Shown piece by piece: positions 1 through 15,200 of a DNA stretch of 64,000 bases (position 1 is its first letter; each line of letters begins with the position of its first letter). The stretch spans positions 17,125,501 to 17,189,500 of the forward strand of contig CM050656.1 in the NCBI GenBank assembly GCA_027574665.1, in the 5' to 3' direction. The DNA is from Rhynochetos jubatus (lineage: Eukaryota > Chordata > Aves > Eurypygiformes > Rhynochetidae). The notes beneath the pieces are model-generated. The model had not been told where the DNA came from and searched no databases. It was given only the letters and a program-made list of their open reading frames with translations. Position numbers and translations under genes: made by a program.

Positions 1-3000
1 CCATTGAATGCTGCCTATTCTATTGCAACAGTGTGAAAGCAACCTGAACACGTGCCTCAGGAGGCCACGGCGTTGGTCTGTCTACTTCTCCGCAGTGGAC
101 ACGGTGCGAAACGAGATGGGAACACTGTGCAACATGTTGTAGTCTCACCAGCTGCTCAAAGTTGCTGGTCTGAAAACTTAGACGTGACACAGAATTTTCT
201 GTTGAAAGCTGTAAAAGCTCATTAATATTTCTTATCAATTTGTAGGATAAAATTTGGGATCTTATTAGTGAGTAAAGTTGCATTAAATGAAACAGTCATT
301 CCTGTGTCTGTCTCAGCAGCCAAACTGGCCCCACATGCCGATCAGCTTTGTGAAACAAACCAACATCTTGCTCTAAAGAAAAAAGTGTGAGTTTTTTCTA
401 ATACTGTATTCACTCAAATATATTCCATATTTTTAACATGGCAAAGAAAGTCCTTAATATATCAGAATGCCCTCAGCTCCCAGCAAGCTGAGCTGTTAAG
501 CACCCGAAAACATAGCTGATACAGTGAGCCTTATCTGGAGAAAGACTTACATGATTTAAACTAATTCTCACCATGATGCAGGTTGAAGCAAAGGCACTTT
601 AGATGTAAAAAATGAGGACTTATTTCATTAGGCAGAAGTCTCAAATTGCTTCGCTCATTTACGGTAAGCTAAATCACTCAGATGCAGGAGGATTATGGGG
701 AACAGCTCTGACCCCAAGCATCCCACTCAGAGCACGGAGTCTGTGCTAGCGACACAGACACATCTCTATTTCTCCTATGTGACATGAGTTTCAAGACAGA
801 TTGCTGGGATTTAGTTATAGTGCAGAAGTTCAGCTCTGTGTGGTGCAGCACAACTCATTTCAGTGGTGGGAACTCAGGGTACGAAGCTGCCCACTGCCAG
901 AACTGGCAGAAAAAGGTTCTTTTATCTGACAGACATTTGTTACGTTCCACAGTAGTCAGTGTGAAGGATTTGGAAACAACTCTGTGAACAGTGTATGTTA
1001 CCTATTGGACCTTTTTTGTTTTGCTTTTCACTGGCTACAGAAACTAAAGTTTATATTTGTATTTCCTTTCACAAATACCCTACAATTGACAGAAGGGAAT
1101 AAACTGCACATCACACAAGCTGTGACACGGCACATGCAATATCAGTGTACCACTCTTCCAGATATTTTCCAAAGTTTTACAAAGTAATAAGTCTATTTTT
1201 CTTCTCTTATCCTATACCAAGACTATGAGAGAGACAGGACAGTAAAAAAGCCCAAGCACACGTCTGCAATCACAAGTCTATGTACAAACATTTTGTGATA
1301 TTCACATGTATAACTACAGCTACACTCGCATAGTACTGAGGTTGCAAAACAACCCATTTAACTGCATAGAACAGGTTTCTAGGTATTCATGTACGCATCA
1401 CAGCAGAGAAAAGAAATAGTAGAGAGGAACCAAATAATGATCCAATGCCCCCATCCATGTGCAAGAGCCACATGAGCAGCTGCATTCAACCAACCGTCAG
1501 AAAGAGCAGGATGAAGCACATCCCTTTCTCCCCAAAAAGACAAAAATAACCCCAACATCATTCTACAAAAATCAACCTTGTTAAAATATTTTGACCCTAC
1601 TAAGCATGACACTCCAACCACAAGATGTAATAACAGCCTTACTTACACACTGCTTCTTATAGAGACACCCGAAATAGCTGCACAGGGCCAGCACTTACCC
1701 AGCTGAAGAGCAGCAGTTATGCAGAAGAACATCTCAGCCGCCTCACCCCAGCAGCAAGGAGGGTTGTTGCCAGCCTGGGGGGTATATAGGGAAACCAGCT
1801 GATTGTTTGGGAGTGATCATTGTAATTGGAGACAATACATCTCAGCTGGAGCTTCACCCAGGGCTTCTGCTAAGGCTGTTTCTCATAGAGGGCCATAATG
1901 TATTTAATCATCGGTCTGTATTTGATGCCTTATTCGTATCTGTGTTATTTACATTTTTCTGGCTTATTGAACAGCAGTCCGCATACAAGGGGGGTGGGGA
2001 GAATACAGCCCTATCTCATCAAAACCATAGCACCTTCAAAAACTGCTAACATGGGGTTAAAATCTTCACCCAAGCAGTCAACTTCCCTTGCCCCAGTGTT
2101 GGGGGTGGGGATATATAAATCTACTTCTTTTTTGAACTTCTAAATCAAGTTGAACGGGGTTCAAGTGCCCAAGAGCAATTTATTCTAGTTGCTGGGAGAT
2201 GGGAAATTTGCATACACATTCCTGTTAATATGAGTAAGCAAGAAAAGAAGGCACAAACTCCACTTCTGCATAAAGCACATCCATTTTTATGCTGAAGTGA
2301 TTTATGAGGTAAAACCATCTGCCTGCAAGCACCTTTTAAAGTAGACTCAACAATTGCCAATAAAGCAACTATCTACATCTAAAGAGATGGATAAATACTT
2401 TGGTGTAAGCAGGTGCAGCTGCTCCAGTCCACAGGATGAACACACCCCATACCATTGGTGAACGCGGATCATTGTAGATGGCATGTTTCAAAGTAGGTTC
2501 AGAACTGCATCCGGTGTTGGGCACCATCACGTATCTGCCAATATGATATATGTTGTGGTACTGGTGGTTTTCTGAGACCTGCAGAAATCAAAAACGCTTC
2601 TCCTGAATGGAGTATGCTGCGCTGAATGACAACAGAAAGGTCCTGCTGCACAACCTCCAGTCCTGGTTTACTCAGCTAAACCAAGTCTGAGGCCAAAATA
2701 GGACATTTGGTTGATAACCCAGGTCTGTCTCACTAAAGGTGACATCGTTACTCAAAACATAATTTACTGAGGAGATTACTGACAGGCCACTGTGCAGTGT
2801 GTAGTCAAACCTGAAACACACAAGCTGTACAAAAAAAGCTGTGCCCAAGCGCTTTTCTCCTGGATCTTCTTGCACCTGAGCATGAGAATATTTCCTGCCG
2901 GGATGGTACTAGCTTCTTCGTGGACATGTTGTGTACCTGTGCAAGTCCTCCTCCTCACGCTGCACACTCAGGGTCCGACGGTGCTGAGCACGCACAGACA

Positions 3001-6000
3001 TCTGCCAGGCTCTGCTGGCTGCTCTCAGAGGATGCCTTTCACACAAGGTGCCTCCGGTGCAGGGAGATTTACACAGTGCATATATGACTGCCAGCGAGAG
3101 ACCTGATAATATCTAAACACCCACTTTTCACCTCTTTAGGTGAAATGGGTTAAGTCCATATGTTTAGCCTTTACTTTTCCACATTCTAGAGCACATAAAT
3201 ACACACCAGATGTGCACGAGAGGGGATGAACTCCCGTCAGGCTGCAAAAAGCTACATCAGAGTCTGCCTTTACACTTCCAGCTGTTTCAGATGATGCTTT
3301 TGTGGTGGCTGGTACCAGCCTGGTGACTGCTGCTTGTGGGGCCCTGGGGAAACAGCTGTGTGCCAGGACCCGGTCAAGGGTGGACTTCACATTTCACCAT
3401 CAAGGGCTTGAGAGGCTCTGTCCTGAGTGTGATACTCCAGAGATGTGTTTCACTGCAAGTTGTGCTCTTTGGGACTCAGTCTCCTAGAATTAAAGCACCA
3501 GTTAAATAAAAAAAAGTCAAAAACCAGAAGATAGAAGCAGTACGAACATTTTAACTGAACTGAAGAAGAGATCAGTCTTGCCTTGGCAAGATGTCCATGG
3601 AAATTTCATACATCATCCTACTGTCAGTAATTATTAATGAATAGTATAAAGTATGTGACTTTTCACTTTTTTCCCCATAATCTCACATTTCTCTTTAGTT
3701 AGTTACTATTTGTCTATGTAATTAATTTTGTGCTTCATATTAGAGTACTCAGCACATTTACAGTTATTCATATCTCTTTGAAGGAGCAAGTTTATAAACA
3801 TCTGAAAATTTTAGCTTATTTTTTAAAGATTTTTTAAGAACTTTTTTATTCCACCTCAGAAATAAAGAAGTTTTTCTCTGGTTAACTTTACAGGCTACAC
3901 AAATCTTAAGGGATTCATTCTGCTGTAAAGTTTCTTGTCAATGGAACACGTCTTGCTTTCAGAACTTTATATAGAGGTATTCTGCCATGCATAAGATTTT
4001 TATTCACAGTAAACAATAATTAATAAAGAAGTACTCTAAACATGAAATTAAATCATTCAAGACAGTAAGAGCATCAACAGAACCTGGTTTCTGCTGTTTA
4101 TTAGGCAGATGTTCCTAATACTAAATGATCTGCACAGATTCCACAAAAAATAATTTCACTGAGTTTAGTAAATATTTCTCATGTTTTTGCTAAAAATTGA
4201 GTATATTTAGCTATAATGCACAGGTAATGATCCTGTTTACCCAGGGGGTAGTTAATAAAAAGTACTCCAGAACTGCTATCAGTTCTTTTATTTGACTGAG
4301 TCCAGCTGGGAACTCCAGATATGTCAGGAATAAGATTTGCAGTTAATTGGCAACAGTTTAAAAGACTTGAGAAAGGTTCTTCTGCACGGGAGGACATAAT
4401 CCATGTCCACAGACAGTTATCTTTGACTCACAGATGCAGCTCCATCTTGAAGACAAGCTCCTGCTGACTATTTCCAGCAGAGCTGGAGCCAAGGCATCTT
4501 CTGCTGTCACACAACCGCCCATTTGCTTGAAGCCTTTCAGGATAGAGCCTTGGCTGGCTGTTACCGCCTACGCATAGGGATGTGCAAGTAGTGCCACTGC
4601 TGAGAAGCCTCTCACAGCAACTGAGTCACTTTTCTTACATAAAACTTCTAAACAAAATAAACCTCAGTAAAATAACATTTACTGGAGCCACCGGTTTATG
4701 CCAGAGACAGCAGAAGGTTGCTAAGAAGGTCTAACCCAAGAGGATGTTTACAGTTTAAGATTTGTTTAGTGCTTATGGTATAATTTGTGCCATATGTTCT
4801 CTTATTTAGTTTTCCACACAAACCATTTTCTATTAGACTTAGAGCTCGAGGACCTTTCTAGCTCTGTGCCTTCCTCCATATCATGCCCCTTCATTACAGC
4901 CGGGATTGTCCTTCCGAGGCAATTCTTAACTGAGAAACATGTCCCTTGATTTTTTATCTGGTCTCTGGCAATAGAGGAAAGTTGCAGCTGATCAGCCTGA
5001 TTTACTTAAAACTAATCTGAGCTCAGATGGAGTATGGAGCATTAACTTGGTTTTTTGATGACCTTCTGCATTCATTTCGTGAGAAAACCTCCTTTGAAGA
5101 CTGCTTCGAGCTGGTAGCCTGTGTCACTCTGGAGTGAATCTCCTAGTAAGAAGCAGCATGCTTTGTGTTATTAATCCTACTGAGATTGCAGCAGCAGTGG
5201 TAAATTAGTGAGCTTAAATTGTTGTAAATTGTCAGAAATGAAGGGCTGAAACTGTCAGGCACTGGAGAAGAGTTTTACATTTCTCCATCTCCCTGAAGGA
5301 TGGAGTGTCAATATTTCAGCATACAGTGGAGTAATCTTTCTAGTCTGTTCGCCTGATCATTTTGGAAAATCCTTGCTCTGGTGAAAGCATTTCATGTGTG
5401 GAAACTAAGGTGCCATCCGGGGGCATCAGCGGAGGGATATAACTGTGCCCCTTGCTTCCTGCCTGCCCTGCCCTGGGCCAATATGGAGCCAGGCTTTCTC
5501 CTCTGCTTCATCCTTTGTTCCAGCACGTTTTCCTCCTCACCACCCTGGAGATGTTTCCCATCTGCCCCCGCTCATTCCTGTGGGGCAGCCCCAGGATGGC
5601 GGGGCCCTGCTGCGGTGACCGTCCGTGCTGTCCCGTACCACCTGTGGGCTGGGTGCAGCTCGCGGTGCTCGTGGGCCAAGGCCAACTCCCTGTCCGCTGC
5701 ACAGAGAGCGGCCCCACCACTGCCTCTCCCATCCTAGCAAGCCTGGGAGGGGGGATGCCTCAACCGGAGCCCATCCTTGCGGCAGGATTACGAGGGCTGG
5801 CACAGTGAGGGCAAAAAGCCAAACAAAGCTTCTGCTGGCTTCCCACTGTACCCAGGGAAGGTCTTGCATCCAGCGAGCAAAGAAGTGGCACTTGTGATGG
5901 CCAGACTTCATCATCCGGGTTGGGTTTTCAGCTTACGCTTCTGCTGGGCTTACTACTGCTGTTCATAGATCGTGTCTTTGTGCAGAGCCTGCTTCCTCCA

Positions 6001-6161
6001 CACTGTTCTCGTTCAGAAAGAGATGGGAGACTGTTTGGAGTGGCATTGTCCAGTTTTCACTTTTCCAGGTGGTGCAGTACTCTGCCTTATTTGCCTTACT
6101 GTAAAATAAATAAGTTAGTTTTCCCTCCTGGTGTTCTGGAGAGCAATTTTTGTGAGGAGAA
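1..6161. other. Intergenic DNA, no gene found
   Basis: I find no run of exons with matching splice phases, no recognisable protein and no RNA gene here. Open frames are short and scattered over all six frames. A GC-richer patch at about 5440-5810 gives overlapping open frames on both strands; these look like chance effects of base composition. By synteny this side of ODF2L faces COL24A1 in mammals, but I see no collagen Gly-X-Y coding exon. Confidence 0.6.
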
Positions 6162-6424
6162 ATCACAGAATGGTTTAGGTTGGAAGGGACGTTAAAGATC
6201 ACCTAGTTCCAACCCCCCTGCCATGGGCAGGGACACCCTCCACTAGACCAGGTTGCCCAAAGCCTCATCCAGCCTGGCCTTGAACACTTCCAGGGATGGG
6301 GCACCCACAGCTTCTCTGGGCAACCTGTCCCAGTGCCTCACCACCCTCTCCAGGAAGAATTTTTTTCCTGGTATCTAATCTGAATCTACCCACTTTCAAT
6401 TTAAACCTGTTACATTGTTATTCT
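6162..6424 (-). mobile_element. CR1 LINE 3' fragment
   Basis: This is a 5'-truncated CR1 retrotransposon in reverse orientation. It begins with the complement of the CR1 tail (cagaatggtttaggttgg) and runs through the familiar CR1 3' segment (ccatgggcagggacacc, then ccaggttgcccaaagcctc), ending near the tttaaacctgttac motif. It is the same family as the copies at 12030, 24722, 35370 and 39075. Confidence 0.92.
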
Positions 6425-9400
6425 TTTTAATTTATCATAGCCTATTCTTAACCCCCTCTTGCAAATGTACATATATCTTTTAAGTATCCACACTTGAAAA
6501 TAGATCAAGGGTGCTAATTTAGCTGTAAACATAATCCATCTGGCATCTTTGAAGTAAATTCTTTAATGATTGCACTGAAATCAACACAGCTTACTAACTG
6601 TTAACTAAGCATCTTCATCCGGTGGACCACAGCCTATAGAACTAAAACTGTGAATAATGAAAAGAAGGAAACATAAAAGAGTTTCTTTTGATCTGGAATT
6701 TTTCCCCACCATAATGAGATGACAATTGCTTCATTATGTTTTATAGACTGACAGAAGTTCAAAGCTAACACTAGACAGAAATTGGTTGTCATCACTGAAT
6801 TAAATACCTGTGACTCAATCAGATCTGGTTATTGGTTATAATAATTCCTGCAACAGTGCATCCATCAATAAAACCAGCAAGTATGGCAATAACACATAGT
6901 CACAAAAATGTTCTGGCTTACCTAGGAGCATAAGTACCCGTGGGAATTTGAATCAGAATTTTACTGTGGAGTGCTAGAACTAAAATAAGAAGCAAGACAC
7001 TGAGGACATTTAAAAAGATGCAAGTTTCATCTCACATGCAGCTGTCCCAGCTGATCACCAAAGCACCAAGGATGTGCTGCTACACTGATCGGGTACAGCA
7101 GCAAAAGCTCTTTCTTGACTCTGTTCCCAGGCAGACAGCTCCGCAAAGCTGCCTGCAGCCCGGAGGCAGGGATTCATGACCAAACCAAAGCAGCGGTACA
7201 GAACCAGGGGTGAGGCAGCCGCTCGCTCTGAGTGCAGAAACCTCTGTGGCTGAGGTCCTGCTGTCACACCGCTCGGACTATGACAGCTGGGAGAAAAGAG
7301 TAGGAACTGGTTGGGACTGTATTTCATTTCCAATGAATCTGGGGTGAAATTATACTCTTCATTGCTCACACATATCTTCAAAAACTGGGTGCTGCTGAAC
7401 ATACCTGCAAGTTTTGTAGCAGGAAATGCGTGAAGGCTCTTAAAAATACGACACGTATGTGAGCAATTGCTTTGAATAATAATCATAAATGGAGAACCTA
7501 CACCTTCTCTGGAAACAGTTTAATATAGCTGTATTCTCTGGACTTCTTGGGAGCACTTTTTTCACATCAATGCCTTCTTTGTTTTATGTTGGGAATCATG
7601 GGACTGAGCTCTAGATGTATATGTGAAAATACATATAATTGGATATGATGGTTAAAGGAAGTCTACAGGAACCATTTGTTGATATTAAGCAAACAATTTT
7701 TTTCAATGAACATCTGGTATAAATGAACATGACATAAATCACATCTAGCCTGAAACAGCTTTAACTTACTATGGAAAAGGTATTGATACATGGTGTAATG
7801 CACAAAGGAGAATAATCAACCTTTCTTCCATTTGCCCTGAGACCTTTCCGTGAATCTTTCAGCTGCCAACCCTTTTACCACTAAGAATTGTTATAGCCAT
7901 TTTTGGTACCACTATTATCACAAATTATTAATAATTCAGCACTATAATTAATTTCATTGGATACTGTGATACAGCAGCCTGGAGAGTTTAATTATGATAC
8001 CCATAGGAGGGCAACCATATTTTAGAAATTTGAGGAGGATCAACTTGATTTGGGAGTTCATGCAGATAAAAGACAGAAAAAATACTGTGCTTCATTTCAT
8101 TTCCTCCCCCATTTCCAGTGTTAGTATTAAAATGATACCACCAGGAATATTCCTGCATACCCCATCCTAAGTATCACAATGATGTAAACCCTTATACTGT
8201 GCAGAAAAATGAGAAGTATGCAGACCAATGACATAATAAAGGCTTTCCTGAAGCCGAATAAAACAACTTCCCTTTGGAGGTACTTTGTTAGCATAACACT
8301 ATGGCAAAGTCGGTTGGTTTCATTACTCCTACTGTGCGTGCACGCTATTACACCTCTAAAATGATTCTGCACCCATGAATATCTCTCTAAGAACAATGAC
8401 TGTGGAAGATGCAGACTGTAGAGCTGCCTAGGTGGTGATGGTAGCTTTAACAAGTAAATCCACGACAAACAAGATGTCTAGGCATGCGAGTAACAAATGA
8501 GCAGCCACTAGGGATTTCATTCCTAGTCTGATCTCTCTCTGGGTTTGGAGGAGTAGAGGTACAATTTTAAGAGATCGACTGACTCTAGCACACAGGTTAA
8601 AGGATCACAGAAAGCATTCACAAGGTGGTACAGAATGACAAACTGTTAAAAAAAAAAAAAAATTCTACCAACATTTTCCAAGGTATAAACTGGGTCTCAT
8701 GTGTGTGCACTTGCATGCCCACTCAGTCCCTACCATATGCCTGTGTTTAGAGAATCTAAAAATTCCTCAAAATTTGGGGTTGTTTGGGCATGGGAAGGAA
8801 GGAACCAAAGTTCCAGGTTCAGCCAGGTGCTTAGTACTCATTCTTGAGGCCTACTGACTGCAGTGAAGTCGTCACTGAAAAAACAGCAGAGAGAAACAAC
8901 CATTTGTCTGTTTTTCTCCAGTTCACAAGCTCTCCCACACTCAAAGTCTATTTGAAATGGTGAGGAAGGCAAAGAAGCCTTTCAGATTCTAGAAAACCGT
9001 CCTTCCCTGTGGGAAACTCCTTCCAGCTCACTGCTGATGATGCAAAGGACAGAATATCCCATGGCAAGTGAGAACAAAGGGTTGCCCAGATGGTTCCAAC
9101 TCTTCTTGATCCTCAAGGCAGGAAGAGGTAACTTTTTTTGCTTGCCATGGCCAGTGGTACCTGGGGTTCAGAAGTTGGCTTTGGTGGGGCAGGACAGTTT
9201 CTGAAGGGTGACAGAGACTTTGCCTAGAAACTGAATATTCACGCCTCTCACCAGCACCCTTGAGGAGTCTGACAAAGGGCGTTTGGTCCTCTGTAGGATT
9301 TTCTTTTTTTCTTTTTGCAATACTATAGTCTCATTTTTTCCAATTATCATAGTCCACTGTGATTCCCTGCTAGGAAAGACACAAGAGATGGCGTGTGCCC

Positions 9401-12029
9401 AAGCTGTTAACATTGAAAGATGCACTAGCTGCAATTTTGCTAAAATTAGGGCCTGTTCGCTCGCAAACACAGCTTTACAAGGGTTTCTTTGTCCAACATA
9501 CGAAGCATAGATCATCTCAGAGCAAATGGAGGCAAATGAGCAAAGTCTGATATACGGTGAGTATTCAGGAAGAATGAATTAGAATAACAAAAAGGTGATT
9601 TTTTCCAGATTATTGGCCATGAGTCAGGGATTTCCTGGGTGCCTTACATAAAGTTTTACTCTTTGACGTGTGAGGAGAATGTTCATCTAATTTTATCAAC
9701 TTCAACCATTATCTCATTTCTTTTATAAGTTCAATATGCTCATTAAGAAGAAGGCCTTCAGCTAATGAGGTCAATATAATTGAAAAGCTATCCAACATCC
9801 CTTTTTTGGAGCAGATGCTTCAGAGAATCAACCCCAATTTATCATTTGGTTTCACAGAGTTTAAGGTTATGTTAAGAACTACAAAACCCCTGATTATTTA
9901 TTTAAAGGAATCTAAATATAGCTTCTTCTAATGTTTTAGTACCTAGTGAATAAAACAGCTGTCAGCAATATGTTCTCTGAGAGGCATTCATGTGAACACT
10001 AAGTCTGTTGTTTCTAATTTCAAAAATATGGCCACAGTCAATAGTCACCCACAGACAGGTGTGCAGTCCAAATATAAATTTTGTATTTGCCAGCACATGT
10101 GCACATTAAATATGAAGATGGTGATACTAAGTTTTACACAGTGGAACAGTAAGGGCTATAAAATTAGTATCAAATGCCTTGACACTGTCAGATGGCTACC
10201 AGGTGCCTTAACCTATGAATTTCACATCATTAGGGACATATTTAAGAAACATGATTTGTGGTACAATATGTGACTGAAATTGCCAAATTCAAACATTGAA
10301 TTATGTTGGGTAAAATAATTTCTCACCTTTGACAGATTTAAGTGGCTTAATGTGTGGCAGTTATTTTTGTTCTTTGGGCTCTGTGTGCACTTAATACAGA
10401 CACTTTTGAGTCAACAAGCTAGGAATCTGGAACAGGATCACTGACTAAAAAGGTGCTGCGCTTGTCTATGGCCAGGTTGAAGCAGTCCACAATTCTCTAA
10501 AGTTTTGAATAAAACAAAATTCCCAGCTTCAGAAACCAGCTACAGCCTTTTACTTCACAGTGAGTAGAGAAGTATATGATAATGTCACGGCTATGTTGAT
10601 GTCACTGGCGAAACTCCTATGGACTTTTAATAAAACACTGGCCATTGACTCTAACAGGTATTATTAGAATATAAAAAATTAATTAGAGACTGAGCATACC
10701 CGTGGGAGTTGCTTCATTCAATATAACACATTGTGTGAATTAAGACTTACTTTTGGTGTTCGTTTCTTCTCAACTAAGAATAGCATGTCTGAGGATAGGT
10801 AGAAAAAGTTGCGTACAGCCTCCAAGCAAAGATACTGAAGTTCACAAATTTGCGAGCTTCTTTTCCTACAAAACTGTGCACAAACATTATTTTTAAAGAA
10901 GGCAGGGAGGGGAAATAGAGGAATGAAATCAAGTGTTCTAAGATGTTTTTGTATGAGAGCATTACTTCATTTAGCTGGGAATTGCGGGTAAGCCAGACAA
11001 AAGGAGCATGTTTTGAAATGAGGGCACAATACTTGCAACCACAAAGATTTACACTCTCACTTTGCTCACAAACCCCTTCTTTTTATGTTCGTGTGCATGC
11101 CTGAAATACGTTACGTGTCCGCACACTTCTCACACAAGTGTGGGACTGTGAATTGCCACCACATGTGGCTTCATCTCGGAGCACTGGAAACGTGCTCTCC
11201 GCTAGCAGTGGTCAGGAGCACCTTCCATGAGCAAACAGAACACCGTCAACAGCCATCGCTGAAGCAGAATAAACAGAGCAGTTTACTGCTTTGAAGGCAA
11301 TGTCTGAGACTGGTGCTGACTGAGAAAGCCTTTATGAATGAATGCCCTATGGATTTTTAGTTAATAAAATTTTGATAAGTCTAAATTAATCTTGAGTAAT
11401 GTATCAGTATGGAAACAATCTAGTTCAAAGGATGATTAATCCATTCCAGTGTGATAAACATTAAACAAGGATAATTAATTCCAGATTTTTAGATTCAAGA
11501 ACTTAAGCTTCTGCATGGCTAATCAAATACATACAACAGTAAGATAATTCAGGAAGTCTGATCACATCTCACATTCCCCACCAGAGCCTCATCTATCATA
11601 AAAGAAATAATCTCATTCTTGCAGCAAGTTGACAGCACAGTCTGACATTGTACCTAAAACTAGCCATCCCACATCTAACCATCCATCAAAAACTAGCTGC
11701 TTGGGCATTCAGCTTGGAAGGATTTCTGTAATCCATATGCTCCTTCACACAACTTTGCAAGTGTTATATGAGTCTTCATTATGATCTTCTGTTGGAAGCA
11801 CTCAATTTATATCATTCAAGACCAAAGTAGATGTTAAATCACTAAAATCTGGAATTGTTGGCTTTAAATAATTCATCCATGTGTACAGTTCTTAGATGCA
11901 ACTCTTCATACTTTTGGAAGCGAAGTCTGACATGCAAAGTGAAGCATGAGGTTCACTTCTATAAACCAGTATTTATCCAGGAGGTAATAGTTACAGTAAA
12001 ATACACTTCTTTTCCCCCATTTAAGTAAA
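6425..12029. other. Intergenic DNA, no gene found
   Basis: AT-rich DNA with no supported gene. The longest open frames (7055-7486 minus, 8127-8468 minus, 9168-9515 minus) match no family I know and have no flanking exons in phase. A poly-A run lies near 8647-8661. Confidence 0.55.
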
Positions 12030-12262
12030 TAATTAGATACCAGGAAAAAAATTCTTCCTGGAGAGGGTGGTGAGGCACTGGGACAGGTTGCCCAGAGAAG
12101 CTGTGGATGCCCCACCCCTGCAAATGTTCAAGGCCAGGCTGGATGAGGCTTTGAGCAACCTGGTCTAGTGGAGGGTGGCCCTGCCCATGGCAGGGGGTTG
12201 GAACTAGATGATCTTTAAGGTCCCTTCCAACCCAAACCATTCTAGGATTCTATTATTCTAAA
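12030..12262 (+). mobile_element. CR1 LINE 3' fragment
   Basis: This is a 5'-truncated CR1 in forward orientation. It contains attcttcctggagaggg, the caaggccaggctggatgag block, a gatgatctttaaggtccc block, and ends in a short ATTCTA-type tail (attctattattcta). The first bases at about 12012-12030 may belong to it but are too diverged to place exactly. Confidence 0.92.
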
Positions 12263-15200
12263 TGATACTGTGACACAAACGACTACAAGATTGTAAAACA
12301 TAAGTTGTAGCCAAAAAAAGGAAAAGCCAGCAAATTTAGGATGGTCCTAAATCAGTAAGGAGATTTGTAGAGAGTATATTGGGGAGAGCAGTTGCTGTTA
12401 CAGTCTTCCTGTAAGATTTGGGCTACTTGTGATAAAGGCAGACAGAGAATAATAACTGAATTCACGCTGAGGTCTTTTTGGAATGATTGTCTTGTTTCCA
12501 GTACTTGATTGGCCAACTTGTGGCTGTCACTGACGTGTGCCGTTTGTGAGAAAAATGAAATGGCTATTCAAAATAAAGTCTTCACTGTAGAGTGTTATAA
12601 TCCCTGGGAAGTACATCACCCAGAGTTTCTGAAACTTCCACAGCTAATGCAAATAGCAAGATATAAAGCAAAGGCAAAACAGGAAAGAGCAACAAGTCTT
12701 TGATAAATTACATCTTCACTTGGATTGTTGCAGCTACAGCGAACAGAAAACTCAGACATTAGACTCTAATGTGTGCAAAGGTATTTCTAATGTAACTGAC
12801 CTGACTTCCAAAATAGGCTTTAGAAAATTACTAAAAAATGTGTTTGTTCCTGCCTGGAAAAAAGTTTGAAGGAAGGAAGTCACTTCAAGGGTTTCAATAC
12901 TGTTCAAAGAAAGGACAACCAAGTCATCAAGGTGTCCTTTAGAAACTGCGGAGAGTGGTGAGATCAAGTCATGTGAATTTGCCAAAAGGAACAATGAGAA
13001 AGGATGCTTAGAGGGCTTGTGAAAAACTGTGTGCTTGGGCACCTGAGGTTTGCACACTTTGTTTGGCTGTTCAAATAAAGTACCTTCATGAATGACACCT
13101 TCACAGAGACACTACTTTTCCGTTACGTGATACTGAAAAGTGCTCCAAAGGGGACAGATTTGGAGGGAGAGTGCAAAGTTCCTATTCTAACACAGAATTT
13201 CAGTTCATTAAACATAGCAAGAAGACAGAAGGGCAAGGAAATTCTTGATATTCACCATTCAAAACCAGATACGATGCCAAGAACTGAGAAATTACTAGGC
13301 CGCTAGAAAGAGACAAGACTTATTGTATAAAACCCATAAAGTTTTCTTGTTTCCAGACATTAGCTTTGTAACTGAAGCCAGAAGAGCTGGATCCTAGCAA
13401 GCAGTATTTCATAAAAAACAGGAACTGCAGTTGATACCACTGTTCCCAGTACCCCCAGCAGATGTATTACTTAAGCACGCTAAGTTCAAGAGTGGAACCA
13501 TGCCAAGAATGCTATCAACAAGCAGTACCTAGCAGGATTCAAAAGATATCTTCCTCCAAACAGCATGGTGTTTCTGTTGCTGGGATTTATTTCATTCTGG
13601 GGAGCTTGTTTTTGTGTCAGATCTTGGGATGATGGGTCTACTAGAAACACATCATTAGAAGACAACTGCATTTCCCCTCCATTATTATTATATGTGCACA
13701 CTGAAAGCGAAATCAGCAAGAGTACCACCTCTGAATGCTTGTCTGGGGGAATCTCCCATGAAACACAAGTATGCAAAGAAGTATTTAAACGTCTGTTTCT
13801 GCGTCACGCATGCTTCATAAAATAAGTCAGTGCTTGAGTATAACTGCATCAGATTACTGAGGGTTGGAATGTCATCAGTATATGTCAGAACAATATTTGA
13901 ACTCTCCACTTATAGAACTCGAACTTTTATAGAGACACGATAAGATTGCATGTCTTCAGAAATATCGATGTGAAGTTTCTCCTGAAAGATAATCTTAGTA
14001 AAACAAGACTTCATAAAAGTAGGAAATTTATTTGAAATAGAAAGAAATTAGATAAAAAAGTTATGTATTTAGAAGATAAACCAGATCAGTCAACCTACAC
14101 TTAATTCCAAAGAAATGCAAGCATCTAATTTTATATTATTTCAAAGCCCTCTCCTCTCTCCTTATTGCTCCTATCAACAGTAGGCTCCCATCTATGGAGA
14201 TGTCCTCTTCTGCTAATTCCAGGATCTTCTAATCCTGCTGAACCTCTTCCAGAGCCACCATCCTTGCTTTCCAAAACCATACCCAAGCTCAGGGGTTTCA
14301 GACCAGGGTGGAGGCCAGAAGCTGCTAAAGAAAAGAAAAATTATCACTCCTAGACCACTCTGACTGTAACAACTCTCAACCAGGTCTCCAAGCAAGGTTT
14401 CTCAGTAGTGTAATGATTTTCAAGAATATCACAGGCAAAGATCTGATCCTTTATCATAGCTTGGCTGGTTCTGGAATTTTATTATGACACCATTTGTCTG
14501 TCATTTTACTGTTTTGCTAAATTAGTCTACATTGTGGGCAGAAAATGAGCATCAAAGGTAGAAGAGAAGGCTATTTAAAAACTTATGTATGTGACGTGCT
14601 TCTGGCACCTGCTGGTTTTAAACATATACACTGCCTTGTCCCTTAAAAAAAAAGTAACTAAAGAAGCCATCGCTACTTATGGCTCAGTACACTTCACAGC
14701 TTTGATAAGGTACTGCAGACATGAGGTGGATTTTATGATTTACATAATATAACTGTATTGATTGTCAAATCATTATCCAGCATGGCAATCCATGAAGTAT
14801 GTTGTTTGACTCTACAAAGTAAGCTTTAAGAAAAAAAAGTTGGCTTTCCAATCACTGACTGTCTCAAAGGAGTTACTTGCCTGCTTCAAGCTAAGTACAC
14901 ATAAATGACTACCAGACTGTGGGTGAAATTTGCTACAGCAAATTCCACTGAAGTTCAAATGTCATCTCTGTTACAGCACAACCCAGTTCAAAAACAAACA
15001 AACGTACAAACAACTAAACTGTGGCATGTAAACGTTGATGTCATTACTATGTTTTATGCGATTCATAAAGCACAGGACCTAATATTCCACTGTGTGGTAA
15101 GAAATTCAGAAACAATTTGGTAATAAGGCCTAGGATAGAATCAGGAAAGTTTGCCTGCACTCTGGCACAGGATTCGCACAAAGACTTGAAAGCTCCTAGG

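Noticed and set aside
2145-3487. Several 60- to 104-codon frames on both strands near the left edge
   Set aside because: No homology, mutually overlapping and not joined by phased splice sites.
5381-5914. Overlapping 118- to 125-codon frames on both strands
   Set aside because: Local GC-rich composition, no conserved motif, no promoter or splice context.
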